Source of the DNA: CAYOYK01 sp964408185
Lineage (GTDB): Bacteria; Bacillota; Clostridia; Christensenellales; Aristaeellaceae
Direction: 5' to 3'
Assembly: GCA_964408185.1 (NCBI GenBank)
Contig: CAYOYK010000075.1
Location: 1-11,298, forward strand
DNA: 11,298 nucleotides
The notes beneath the pieces are model-generated. The model did no database searches and had not been told where the DNA came from. It saw only the letters and a list, made by a program, of their open reading frames with translations. Both the position numbers and the translations under genes were made by a program. Shown here piece by piece: positions 6,501 through 11,298 of the stretch. Within the stretch, counting starts at the first letter, position 1. Each line of letters starts with the position of its first letter.

Positions 6501-8789
6501 GGGGTAGGGGTTGTTCATCGCGCCCATGTCGCCCGCTTTCCCGTTCGCATATAGCTTTTTGCTCTGCGCGTCAAGCGCGTCCTGCTCCACCCGCTGCGCC
6601 GCCTGCGCCCTCGCGGCCTCCACCTGCGCCCCGGCGGCCACGCCGTACTTCATCTGCGCCTTGTCCAGCTTGCCCTGCGCCTCCGTCACGCGCTGGTCGG
6701 CCTTGCCGCCTTCCTCCACGGCGGCGGCCATGGCCTGCGCGATCTCCGGGAAGCCGCGCGCGCGTTCCGGACTTACTGCCTCCCGCCGCAGGGCCTCGGT
6801 CTGCTCCCGCACCGTCTGCGCGGCGGCCGTCGCGGCCTCTACGCCCTCGCTTGCTTTGTTCAGCGCAAACTGCGTCTCCCGCACCGCCGCGTCGGTCGGC
6901 CCGTTCAGCAGCGCGTCGCCCGTCAGCTCGCCAACGCGCGCCTGCCGCACGGTCTCCTGCGCCTCGGCCTTCATGTCCGGGTCGGCCATGTCCGCATAGC
7001 TCTGCGCGGCCATCTGCGCAACCGCCTCTGCGGTCATCGGGGTGCGCCCGCTCGCCATCTCCTGCGCCATCATCACGCTGGGGGCGTAGCTGGGCAGCGT
7101 GCCCACGTTCATCAGGCCGCCCGCAAGCGCGCTCAGGGCCATCTCGCCGGGGCTTTCCCGCAGCATCTGCGCGTATTTTCCAGCGTCCAAGCCCTGCCCC
7201 GCAATCAGGTCAACGCCCAGCTCTCCCACGTATTTCTCAAACTGATCCTCAAACGCCTCGCTCACGCCTGTTTTCAGCGTGTCCCGCGCGAAGGCCAGCC
7301 CGGAACCAAAGCGCGCGCTCAGCAGCGTGCCCGGTAGCGTTACGCTGGCCGCCGCCTTGCCGCCGATGCGGTCGTACCACGCGCCCTCAAACAGGTTCTC
7401 GCTCAGCGTCGTCGCCATAAAGCCAACGCCAAACGCGGCCGCCTGCTGCCAGCCGTTGCCGTCCCGCGCTTCTATCTGCTCCAGCTTGTCCAGCCCGTTT
7501 ACCGCCGCGAAGGGGGAGGTGCGGGCTATCTTGGCCAGCGTTCCAAACGCCTTGCTTATCGGAGCGGCGGCTTGCAGTGGGGCCGCGATCGCGCCGCCCG
7601 CCATGGCCATTGTAATCGAGCTGGCCGCGCTGGAAACAATGTCCACGCCGATCTTTTCAAACGGCGTGCCGCTGGTCTGCACATAGGCGTTCACAGCCTC
7701 GCGCTTGCGGGCCGCGTTTTGCCGTGCTAGGTTGGATGCCTCCCCGCCAACGCCCGTTATGCGGTCGCATAGGCCCGCCATCGCCAAAAAAGCGTCCTCG
7801 GCCGTCGTCAGCACGTTCCCGGCCACCGTCGCAGCGTCCTTAACGGCCCATTGCAGGGCGTTTCCCTCGCGCGTTTTCTGGCCGTTCTTATAGTAGTATC
7901 CAATCGAATGTTCGTCCAGTTTCCGCGCGCCCTCGGCCACCTGCGCGTCCGTCGCCTCGCCCAGCGCGCCGCGCGCTGTCATGGGCGCAAGGGCCATCAC
8001 CTGCTCGCGCGTCAGCCCGGTTTGCGCCTCAATCGCGGCAAAGTCCCGGTCGCTCGCGCGGCGCACCGCGTCGTCAAGCGCCTTGGCCTCGCCCGCCACG
8101 CGCGCCTCCGCTTCCTCTCCGGCAGTGGAGGCGGAGCTGATCGTGGCTTGGGGGGTCTCCCGCTCAATCGGGTGGTCTTGCATGTAGCGCTGCACGTCGT
8201 CGCCGTACCCGGCCGCGCTGGCTCTTTGCGCAAGGTCGCGCTGCAAGTATGCGTCCACGGTCAGCCCCGCATCCTCTGCGGCCTTTTTCAGCTGCTCTTC
8301 CGCGCCGCCGCGCTTCGGGTCGTAGGCCGGGGCGCTCTGCGCGTCGCTTCGCCCCGCGTCGGCCTTTACCGTCTGGGCGGTCTGCTTGGGTGCGGTCTCC
8401 GGCAGCGCCGCCTTCGTTTGCGCTCCGTCCGGCACGGCGAGCGCTGGCTTTTCGGGCTTGCGCACAAGCTCCGGCGTTTGGGCTGCGGCGGGCTTTTTCG
8501 GCTGCACGGAGGCGCGGTCAAGCAGCGGTACGATAGTTGCCGCCGTATCGCCTGTCTGCGCGGACTTCCGGGTCACGCTCCTGCGCGCCGGGGCCGTAAC
8601 GGCCGTCGCCTCGCGCGGGGCCGCCGCAGCCGATGCGGACGCGCTCCTGCCGGATGCCGCGCCGGAGGTCGCTCCCGATAAGCGGATTGCGGTTTCCCGC
8701 GCCGTTCCGGCGCTCTGCTCGGACGCCTCGCGCTTCGCCCGCAGCATCTCCCTCAGCTCGTCCTCCCGGAGTTTGCTCTGTGTGCCCAC
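3570..8789 (-). CDS. giant 1739-aa phage protein, polyvalent/virion-internal type
   Basis: This is by far the largest gene. Residues 1-160 are Ala/Thr/Pro-rich and probably disordered. About 375-560 holds hydrophobic stretches (SSITMAMAGGAIAAPL; GVGFMATTL; MALSALAGGLM) and a Glu-rich VSEAFEDQFEKYVGEL segment. About 620-750 is Ala/Glu/Gln-rich coiled coil. Residues 931-984 are hexapeptide repeats. The C-terminal part has LLNPKTLVKNATANVVFAP (around 1087-1105), a hydrophobic segment TGLMILGYALSASGLLHGAG near 1320-1340, and YIPGLRNQLPQK near 1480. The 'NPKTxxxNxxxN' and YIPGL motifs remind me of large polyvalent proteins that are packaged and injected with phage DNA, and of podovirus ejection proteins. 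No enzymatic motif, including lysozyme or transglycosylase, is evident. The start is GTG 8789, with GAGGG about 7 nt upstream. It is the last gene of the late operon, 34 nt after the 267-aa gene. Function is inferred from architecture only. Confidence 0.85.
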   Translation of the reverse strand: MGTQSKLREDELREMLRAKREASEQSAGTARETAIRLSGATSGAASGRSASASAAAAPREATAVTAPARRSVTRKSAQTGDTAATIVPLLDRASVQPKKPAAAQTPELVRKPEKPALAVPDGAQTKAALPETAPKQTAQTVKADAGRSDAQSAPAYDPKRGGAEEQLKKAAEDAGLTVDAYLQRDLAQRASAAGYGDDVQRYMQDHPIERETPQATISSASTAGEEAEARVAGEAKALDDAVRRASDRDFAAIEAQTGLTREQVMALAPMTARGALGEATDAQVAEGARKLDEHSIGYYYKNGQKTREGNALQWAVKDAATVAGNVLTTAEDAFLAMAGLCDRITGVGGEASNLARQNAARKREAVNAYVQTSGTPFEKIGVDIVSSAASSITMAMAGGAIAAPLQAAAPISKAFGTLAKIARTSPFAAVNGLDKLEQIEARDGNGWQQAAAFGVGFMATTLSENLFEGAWYDRIGGKAAASVTLPGTLLSARFGSGLAFARDTLKTGVSEAFEDQFEKYVGELGVDLIAGQGLDAGKYAQMLRESPGEMALSALAGGLMNVGTLPSYAPSVMMAQEMASGRTPMTAEAVAQMAAQSYADMADPDMKAEAQETVRQARVGELTGDALLNGPTDAAVRETQFALNKASEGVEAATAAAQTVREQTEALRREAVSPERARGFPEIAQAMAAAVEEGGKADQRVTEAQGKLDKAQMKYGVAAGAQVEAARAQAAQRVEQDALDAQSKKLYANGKAGDMGAMNNPYPAKTAVSRFYENTLTNMPGSDGSKQVQDSAQLFGTTYTYDVITEKQSMGQAQMRLESDFDGEVDDLRTKGTWSSEDVDVAMGILAAYRAQGDETGDMNAYVEWSSQIQKRTTNTAQALHALAKYTRDPKTAAVLEGQRLAAKAEENATPKQKKRIEEDTAAIGAAVDQAAQAGNAAQADAAAQAGEAAQAGTGTQAGEGVETDTGTQTGAGAETDTGAEDVRAAAKGCVGAKGADSIAKAYERMMNGEISRAQFDQRVKEIVTERNGLPVFTEDMARQVNECLDLAEQETDEYRQRMYRAKAAHIVANAEGSTFKERYASFRRIMMLLNPKTLVKNATANVVFAPMEWVKDVFATPVDMLTSLATHERTTTADPRKLAAWGKGFGRGVAESAKDVRYGVDTKDAANGKYEISGKDVWHNRAMNALDHLVGYGLQSGDRPFYEAAYSERLRELELLGRDVTTPEIQQDAVNYALDRTFQANPALAKGLTLRREAVNTKCGGFPVGDLLLPFVQTPGNLADKLIDYSPAGLARALRQIGKSAKTGEFNQKLFVDRVGRSVTGTGLMILGYALSASGLLHGAGDNEKERQAMKNAGVQAYSLDLGNGLTVSVNWAEPLGTILLMGAAMEQSGIGSDGLSWANAAALGKDALHLGVNSFFNNTVLQNVTSLLSGYDAAGGIEDFLLGSTTQNAPSLLKALAQIADPYERDTYDPDKLKQAANRLMAYIPGLRNQLPQKIGTDGQPVQSNYGESAGERAVNSLINPAMNDRANDDPANNEVWRLFDEGKYTEQLFPAAEKKVNDRVLTAEERRAWQTASGTILHGTVGALLEDERYKALTDEERSALIGDAIGYARAMGKQAAGLDAGLEKWMEELNGDPAKVADAVLARREERLRAEQLKTEKDGLTGAIAAGDARTATESIQALRDMGYTDIRGYVTSAVKPQMRELAQDGRAEEAAALRETLLGLGLGYTDKDIDKWMK
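5838..5999 (-). repeat. hexapeptide repeat (18-bp period) inside the giant gene
   Basis: On the + strand CCTGCGCGGC recurs at 5936, 5954, 5972 and 5990, exactly 18 bases apart, with a diverged copy (CCTGCGTGCC) at 5918. Farther left, CCCGTGTCTGTCTCC occurs at 5854 and 5890, 36 bases apart. In protein the units read AAQAGN, AAQADA, AAQAGE, AAQAGT, GTQAGE, GVETDT, GTQTGA, GAETDT, GAED. The period is a multiple of three, so unit gain or loss keeps the frame. It separates the coiled-coil half from the C-terminal half and is probably a flexible linker. Confidence 0.88.
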
Positions 8790-8823
8790 GTTATTCCCTC
8801 GCTTCCCGGCAGCCGCGCGGCAA

Positions 8824-9627
8824 TCACTTAATCACTGCGGGCTTGTACGTCTTTTTGTTAAAGGCCGCCGCGTTCGTCGTGCTGCTCGCCCGCTGGTTCT
8901 TCAGCAGGTTGTACAGGCCCGCGCTCGCGCCCGGCGTGCTGGTGGTCTGCTTGCTCACCAAGTCGGTCAGCGGGTTGATCGAGCTGCTGCTGCCGCTGTT
9001 CCCGCTGCCTCCGCTCCTGCCGCTCCTGCCGCCGCCGCTGACCAAGCCGTACTTTTCCAAGTCCACTTGGTAGTTGGCCAGCATCTGCTCCAGCTCGTTG
9101 CGGTATTGCAGCGCGGATAGCTCCTTCTCGTAGTCGCTGTCCCGCAGCTGGTTCTGGTACGAGGCCATTTCTTTTGCCTTGTTCGTTTGCAGCCCTGCCA
9201 GCGTCTGCGCCAGCTGCTGGGTGGTCAGCGCCTTGCTGCTCTCAATGCCCTGCCGCGCGGTGCCCTCGGCGCTGTTGATGCCCGCTAGGGTCTCGTTGCC
9301 CGCCTTGTCCAGCAGGGAAAGGTTGGCGTTGTTGTAGCTGCTGCGGCCCATGCCGCGCGTCAGGGCGGAGCGGTCAGCGCCGTACTTGGCCGCCGCAGTC
9401 TGCTCCGCCGCGCTCTTGCGCTGCTTTTCGTAGTCCGCGCCCAGCGCGCTCAGTTGCTGGTCATACGCGGCGTTGGTGGTATCGGCCTGCTGCTGGGCGC
9501 TCAGCGTCTGCGTGTTGTATATGGGGTCGTAGTAATCGCTTGCCGCCTGTTGCAGCTCCGCGTCCGTGCGCTTGGCGTAGGACGGCTTTTCCAGCAGGGC
9601 CTTCAGCTGGTCGTAACTCAGCGCCAT
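8824..9627 (-). CDS. 267-aa helical phage protein with 'RGMGRSSY' motif and Gly/Ser linker
   Basis: Residues 1-190 are mostly Ala/Gln/Glu/Lys helix suited to coiled coil. Near the start they contain SDYYDPIYNTQ, and at about 90-100 RGMGRSSYNNANLSLLD. At about 196-217 lies a Gly/Ser/Arg linker (SGGGRSGRSGGSGNSGSSSS). The C-terminal 50 residues are basic (FNKKTYKPAVIK). I have seen proteins with the RGMGRSSY block in gut Clostridia phages, always of unknown role. No enzymatic motif, signal peptide or membrane helix is visible. ATG 9627 follows AAGGAGGG about 7 nt upstream. It lies between the holin gene and the giant gene, spaced 13 and 34 nt, so the two downstream genes probably act together, perhaps as virion-internal proteins. 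This resembles the small/large ejection protein pairs of podoviruses only by analogy. Confidence 0.78.
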   Translation of the reverse strand: MALSYDQLKALLEKPSYAKRTDAELQQAASDYYDPIYNTQTLSAQQQADTTNAAYDQQLSALGADYEKQRKSAAEQTAAAKYGADRSALTRGMGRSSYNNANLSLLDKAGNETLAGINSAEGTARQGIESSKALTTQQLAQTLAGLQTNKAKEMASYQNQLRDSDYEKELSALQYRNELEQMLANYQVDLEKYGLVSGGGRSGRSGGSGNSGSSSSINPLTDLVSKQTTSTPGASAGLYNLLKNQRASSTTNAAAFNKKTYKPAVIK

Positions 9628-9640
9628 GGCCTATCCCTCC

Positions 9641-9856
9641 TTACAAATGCTCCCGATCCGTCGGGTTGTTGACGGCCAGAAATACCGTCAGCACGCTCCA
9701 CGCGGCCCCGAAGATGATCTCCACGGTCTGGCTCACGTCCTGCCCGCTGAGGGCTAGCCACACCTGCGCCACGGCCAGCGGCAGGCTCATCCACGCCACC
9801 TTGCTGCTGGTCAGCCGCGTCCATACGGTCTTGAGGGCCTGTTTGATCTTCTCCAT
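9641..9856 (-). CDS. phage holin, 71 aa
   Basis: The 71-aa product has an amphipathic, basic N-terminus (MEKIKQALKTVWTRL) and two membrane helices at about 21-38 (VAWMSLPLAVAQVWLALS) and 46-63 (VEIIFGAAWSVLTVFLAV). It ends in NNPTDREHL, which fits the class of small Firmicutes phage holins whose tails read NNPTxxxxF/L. Holins assemble in the inner membrane and set the time of lysis by releasing the endolysin. ATG 9856 is chosen because AAAGGAG (9864-9870) is seven bases upstream. The alternative TTG at 9862 is too close to it. It follows the 114-aa membrane protein and endolysin in transcription order, with a small gap or overlap depending on the start. Confidence 0.85.
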   Translation of the reverse strand: MEKIKQALKTVWTRLTSSKVAWMSLPLAVAQVWLALSGQDVSQTVEIIFGAAWSVLTVFLAVNNPTDREHL

Positions 9857-9858
9857 GC

Positions 9859-10203
9859 TCAAGCTCCTTTCGTCGCCTCGCCCGCCGGGTGTTCCGGCAG
9901 ACCGAGGATGTCCTGCTCATAGTGCTCCGCCAGATGGTTCAGGCCGCGCGCCGCGTAGCGTCGGTGCATGTCCACAATGCGCCGCTTGTCGGCCTTGGGG
10001 CAGTAGCCCTTTTTTACCCAGTAGTCATGCGCCTGCGCCAGCCTGTCGCCCATCAGCGCGTCAGTGTTGGTCAGGCAGGTGCTCATCTTGATGTTGATCT
10101 CGCGGATGGGCTTGGCCAGCCACTTCCACAGCGCGCCGCACGCGGCAAGCAGTGACGCGCCCCAGATGAGCCAGCCGCCCACCGTCTTGATGGCCTCGCT
10201 CAT
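9859..10203 (-). CDS. lysis-module membrane-anchored protein, 114 aa
   Basis: One membrane helix at residues 8-29 (VGGWLIWGASLLAACGALWK) anchors a soluble domain of about 80 residues. That domain carries the conserved block LMGDRLAQAHDYWVKKGYCP (50-69), then MHRRYAARGLNHLAEHYEQD (79-98). This block recurs in clostridial phage proteins beside endolysins and holins. The role is not established. Antiholin, holin partner or lysis regulator are the obvious options. The ATG at 10203 overlaps the endolysin stop (TGA at 10200-10202) in an ATGA junction, so the two are coupled. The ribosome site is weak (GGGGGG about 7 nt upstream), which itself suggests dependence on translation of the upstream gene. 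The stop lies a few bases before the holin ATG. Confidence 0.78.
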   Translation of the reverse strand: MSEAIKTVGGWLIWGASLLAACGALWKWLAKPIREINIKMSTCLTNTDALMGDRLAQAHDYWVKKGYCPKADKRRIVDMHRRYAARGLNHLAEHYEQDILGLPEHPAGEATKGA

Positions 10204-10976
10204 CCTTGCACCCCCCCGCCGTCATGCGCGGCGATCCACTTTTCGATGGTCTCCACGCGCTCCTCCAGCGTTCGCGCCGCCTCTACCTGCAAATAGCGGC
10301 TCATCACGTACCCGCGCACGTTGCCGTAGACGACGCGGCTCCACTCGTCGGCCTGCTCCTCCACCGTCACCGTCGAGCCGAGGTTCATGCGGATGATGAG
10401 CGCGGATGTCTTGTCGGGCCGTTCCCGCAGATTAGCCGTCTGGCCGCAGTCGGCGACCACTGTTGCCTGCATACCCGTCACTTCCTTCGTGCTGATGCTG
10501 TCGTACAGCCCTTTGGGGATTGCGTAATGGCTCCACGTCCGGCTTCCCAGCGCGGAGCGGATCACGCCCTTGGCGCTGGAGCGCGCGTCCACCGCGTACC
10601 CGTCGCCCAGATAGATACCCGTGTGTCCCATGGGGGAGGCGCTCGCGCTCTCGTTGTACAGGATGCACACCCGCTCGCGCGGCATAGCGCTTAAAGGCCC
10701 TTTTTCGGCCCAATACGAGCCCTTCCACTGGCTCGATGCCCCGGAGCAGATTGCGATTTCGACCGAATCCAGCCCGTACCTGACCAGCGTAGCGCAGTCA
10801 TACGCGCGCTTGCCCAGCCACTTGCGGCACGCGGTGGTTATGTTGGTCTGGTCGGGGTACTGCGCCTGCAAGCGGGCCAGCAGCGCCTCGGTGCATACCT
10901 CTCCGCGCGCGCCCCACACGTAGCCGCAGCCCACCTGCGCCAGCGCCCACGCGCGCAGCTCGTCCGCTTTTGCCAC
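10200..10976 (-). CDS. endolysin: NlpC/P60 peptidase with C-terminal SH3 domain
   Basis: The 258-aa protein has an NlpC/P60 cysteine peptidase (about 1-160). The nucleophile is C61 in YDCATLVRYGL, the catalytic histidine H118 is in GHTGIYLGDGYAVDARS, and D130 is the likely third polar residue. An insertion with cysteines 17, 28 and 50 between WGARGE and the nucleophile is usual for clostridial phage versions. It is followed by a bacterial SH3 domain (about 170-230; TANLRERPDKTSALIIRM, then VRGYVMSRYL) that binds the wall, and a short coiled tail (LEERVETIEKWIAAH). It should cut the gamma-D-glutamyl-diamino acid stem-peptide bond. There is no signal peptide, so export needs the holin. The start is GTG 10976, with GGAGG 8 nt upstream. 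Confidence 0.93.
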   Translation of the reverse strand: MAKADELRAWALAQVGCGYVWGARGEVCTEALLARLQAQYPDQTNITTACRKWLGKRAYDCATLVRYGLDSVEIAICSGASSQWKGSYWAEKGPLSAMPRERVCILYNESASASPMGHTGIYLGDGYAVDARSSAKGVIRSALGSRTWSHYAIPKGLYDSISTKEVTGMQATVVADCGQTANLRERPDKTSALIIRMNLGSTVTVEEQADEWSRVVYGNVRGYVMSRYLQVEAARTLEERVETIEKWIAAHDGGGVQG

Positions 10977-10979
10977 AGC

Positions 10980-11129
10980 TTACACCTCCACCAGTGCCGT
11001 CAGCTCGTCGTACTGCGCCGTGGTCAGCTTCCCGGCCGCGTAAAACACATCGAGCCTGTCCTGCATATCGGCGGGATACCCGCCGCGCGTGATCGTGCGC
11101 TTGCACACCCTGTAAATCAGATCGGACAT
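10980..11129 (-). CDS. 49-aa conserved small phage protein, downstream of tail/appendage genes
   Basis: Read from ATG 11129 the 49 residues begin MSDLIYRVCKRTITRGGYPA and go on through QDRLDVFYAAGKLTTAQYDEL to LVEV. The 'IDVFFaaGKLTeeqYxeL' pattern is familiar from short proteins, somewhat like XkdX, that follow tail-fibre genes in Firmicutes phages. The function is unknown. Support is an excellent GGGAGGTGATC site (11134-11144, core GGAGG nine bases from the start) and a TGATG junction with the preceding gene. The stop TAA at 10980-10982 lies three bases before the endolysin GTG. Confidence 0.8.
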   Translation of the reverse strand: MSDLIYRVCKRTITRGGYPADMQDRLDVFYAAGKLTTAQYDELTALVEV

Positions 11130-11298
11130 CAGAGATCACCTCCCACGATTGCGTTGTATTCCGCGTCCAGCAGCGCCGCGTCCAGCTCGGCGATGGTCGT
11201 CTCGTCGGCGGTCAGCACAGGCGCGCCGTCGCGAGCGAACACGCCGTCCGCGTAGCTGTCGCCGATTTGCACCGGACGGCTTCCGACGGCCACGCACC
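11129..11298 (-). CDS. C-terminal end of a tail/appendage-associated phage protein (partial)
   Basis: The gene runs off the right edge, and its last 55 residues are visible. They contain PVQIGDSYADGVFARDGAPV followed by LTADETTIAELDAALLDAEY and a terminal VGGDL. The 'IGDsyaDGVFxRDG' block followed by a helix is a pattern I know from clostridial phage proteins encoded between tail-fibre genes and the lysis cassette. The full length, N-terminal domains and function cannot be judged here. The stop codon overlaps the next ATG by one base (TGATG), and the last codons carry the ribosome site for that gene. Confidence 0.75.
   Translation of the reverse strand, partial: CVAVGSRPVQIGDSYADGVFARDGAPVLTADETTIAELDAALLDAEYNAIVGGDL

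Noticed and set aside
6458..7420. Long + strand open frame (320 codons) inside the giant gene
   Set aside because: Its product is Ser/Arg/Pro low-complexity sequence typical of the antisense of GC-rich, Ala-rich coding DNA. It has no ribosome site, and the opposite strand carries a clear long gene.
7851..8681. + strand open frame of 276 codons opposite the N-terminus of the giant gene
   Set aside because: Arg/Leu/Gly-rich shadow with no motif, no Shine-Dalgarno site and no operon partner.
8980..9040. Simple CTGCCGCTCCTGCC-like repeats in the 267-aa gene considered as a CRISPR or regulatory repeat
   Set aside because: The units are short, irregular and explained by a Gly/Ser linker. There are no spacers of constant length.
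1..11298. tRNA, rRNA, CRISPR array, insertion sequence, diversity-generating retroelement, attachment site or integrase
   Set aside because: I saw no cloverleaf-like segment, direct-repeat/spacer pattern, transposase or reverse-transcriptase motif, terminal inverted repeats or recombinase gene. Intergenic gaps are all under about 50 bases.

Overview
The window looks like part of a tailed-phage genome or prophage from a high-GC, gut-type Clostridia/Firmicutes host. Three things suggest this. Nearly every gene has a strong AAGGAGG-type Shine-Dalgarno site. Genes are packed in phage style with ATGA, GTGA and TGATG stop/start overlaps. Several proteins belong to families I associate with clostridial phages: a PP-loop 'PAPS reductase-like' protein, an ASCH-type N-terminus, 'AYEDTGLTPE'-type and 'DLISRSAL...CPxCGAKM' proteins, a YqaJ-type fold, an NlpC/P60-SH3 endolysin, and a holin ending in NNPTD. 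No host gene, integrase, terminase, portal or capsid gene lies in the window, so lysogeny and exact taxonomy cannot be read from it.

Layout. Positions 2-3556 (+ strand) form a tight early/accessory operon: the end of an upstream gene, an unknown 135-aa protein, a PP-loop ATPase-like protein, a chimeric ASCH/'AYEDTGL' protein, a zinc-ribbon protein, a YqaJ-like protein lacking its catalytic signature, a 33-aa Cys-rich microprotein, a 51-aa two-helix membrane protein with a GTG start, a 159-aa unknown protein, and an 86-aa stand-alone sigma-70 region-4-like protein. The left block (to about 1420) is near 50% GC by hand count. The rest is near 65%, and the step falls inside the chimeric gene.

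Positions 3570-11298 (- strand, transcribed right to left) form the distal late operon: the end of a tail or appendage-associated protein, a 49-aa conserved small protein, endolysin, a membrane-anchored lysis-module protein, holin, a 267-aa helical protein with a Gly/Ser linker, and a giant 1739-aa protein that fills 46% of the window. The two operons converge with a 13-nt gap. A strong, probably bidirectional hairpin terminator sits across the stop codon of the sigma-like gene.

How the genes work together (inference). The + strand genes likely modify or protect phage DNA or alter host nucleic-acid metabolism. The sigma-like protein may switch on late transcription. The - strand genes finish the virion and lyse the cell. 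The 267-aa and 1739-aa proteins lie after the lysis cassette and look like virion-internal or co-injected proteins, the giant one of the 'polyvalent protein' type. They are the least explained part of the window.
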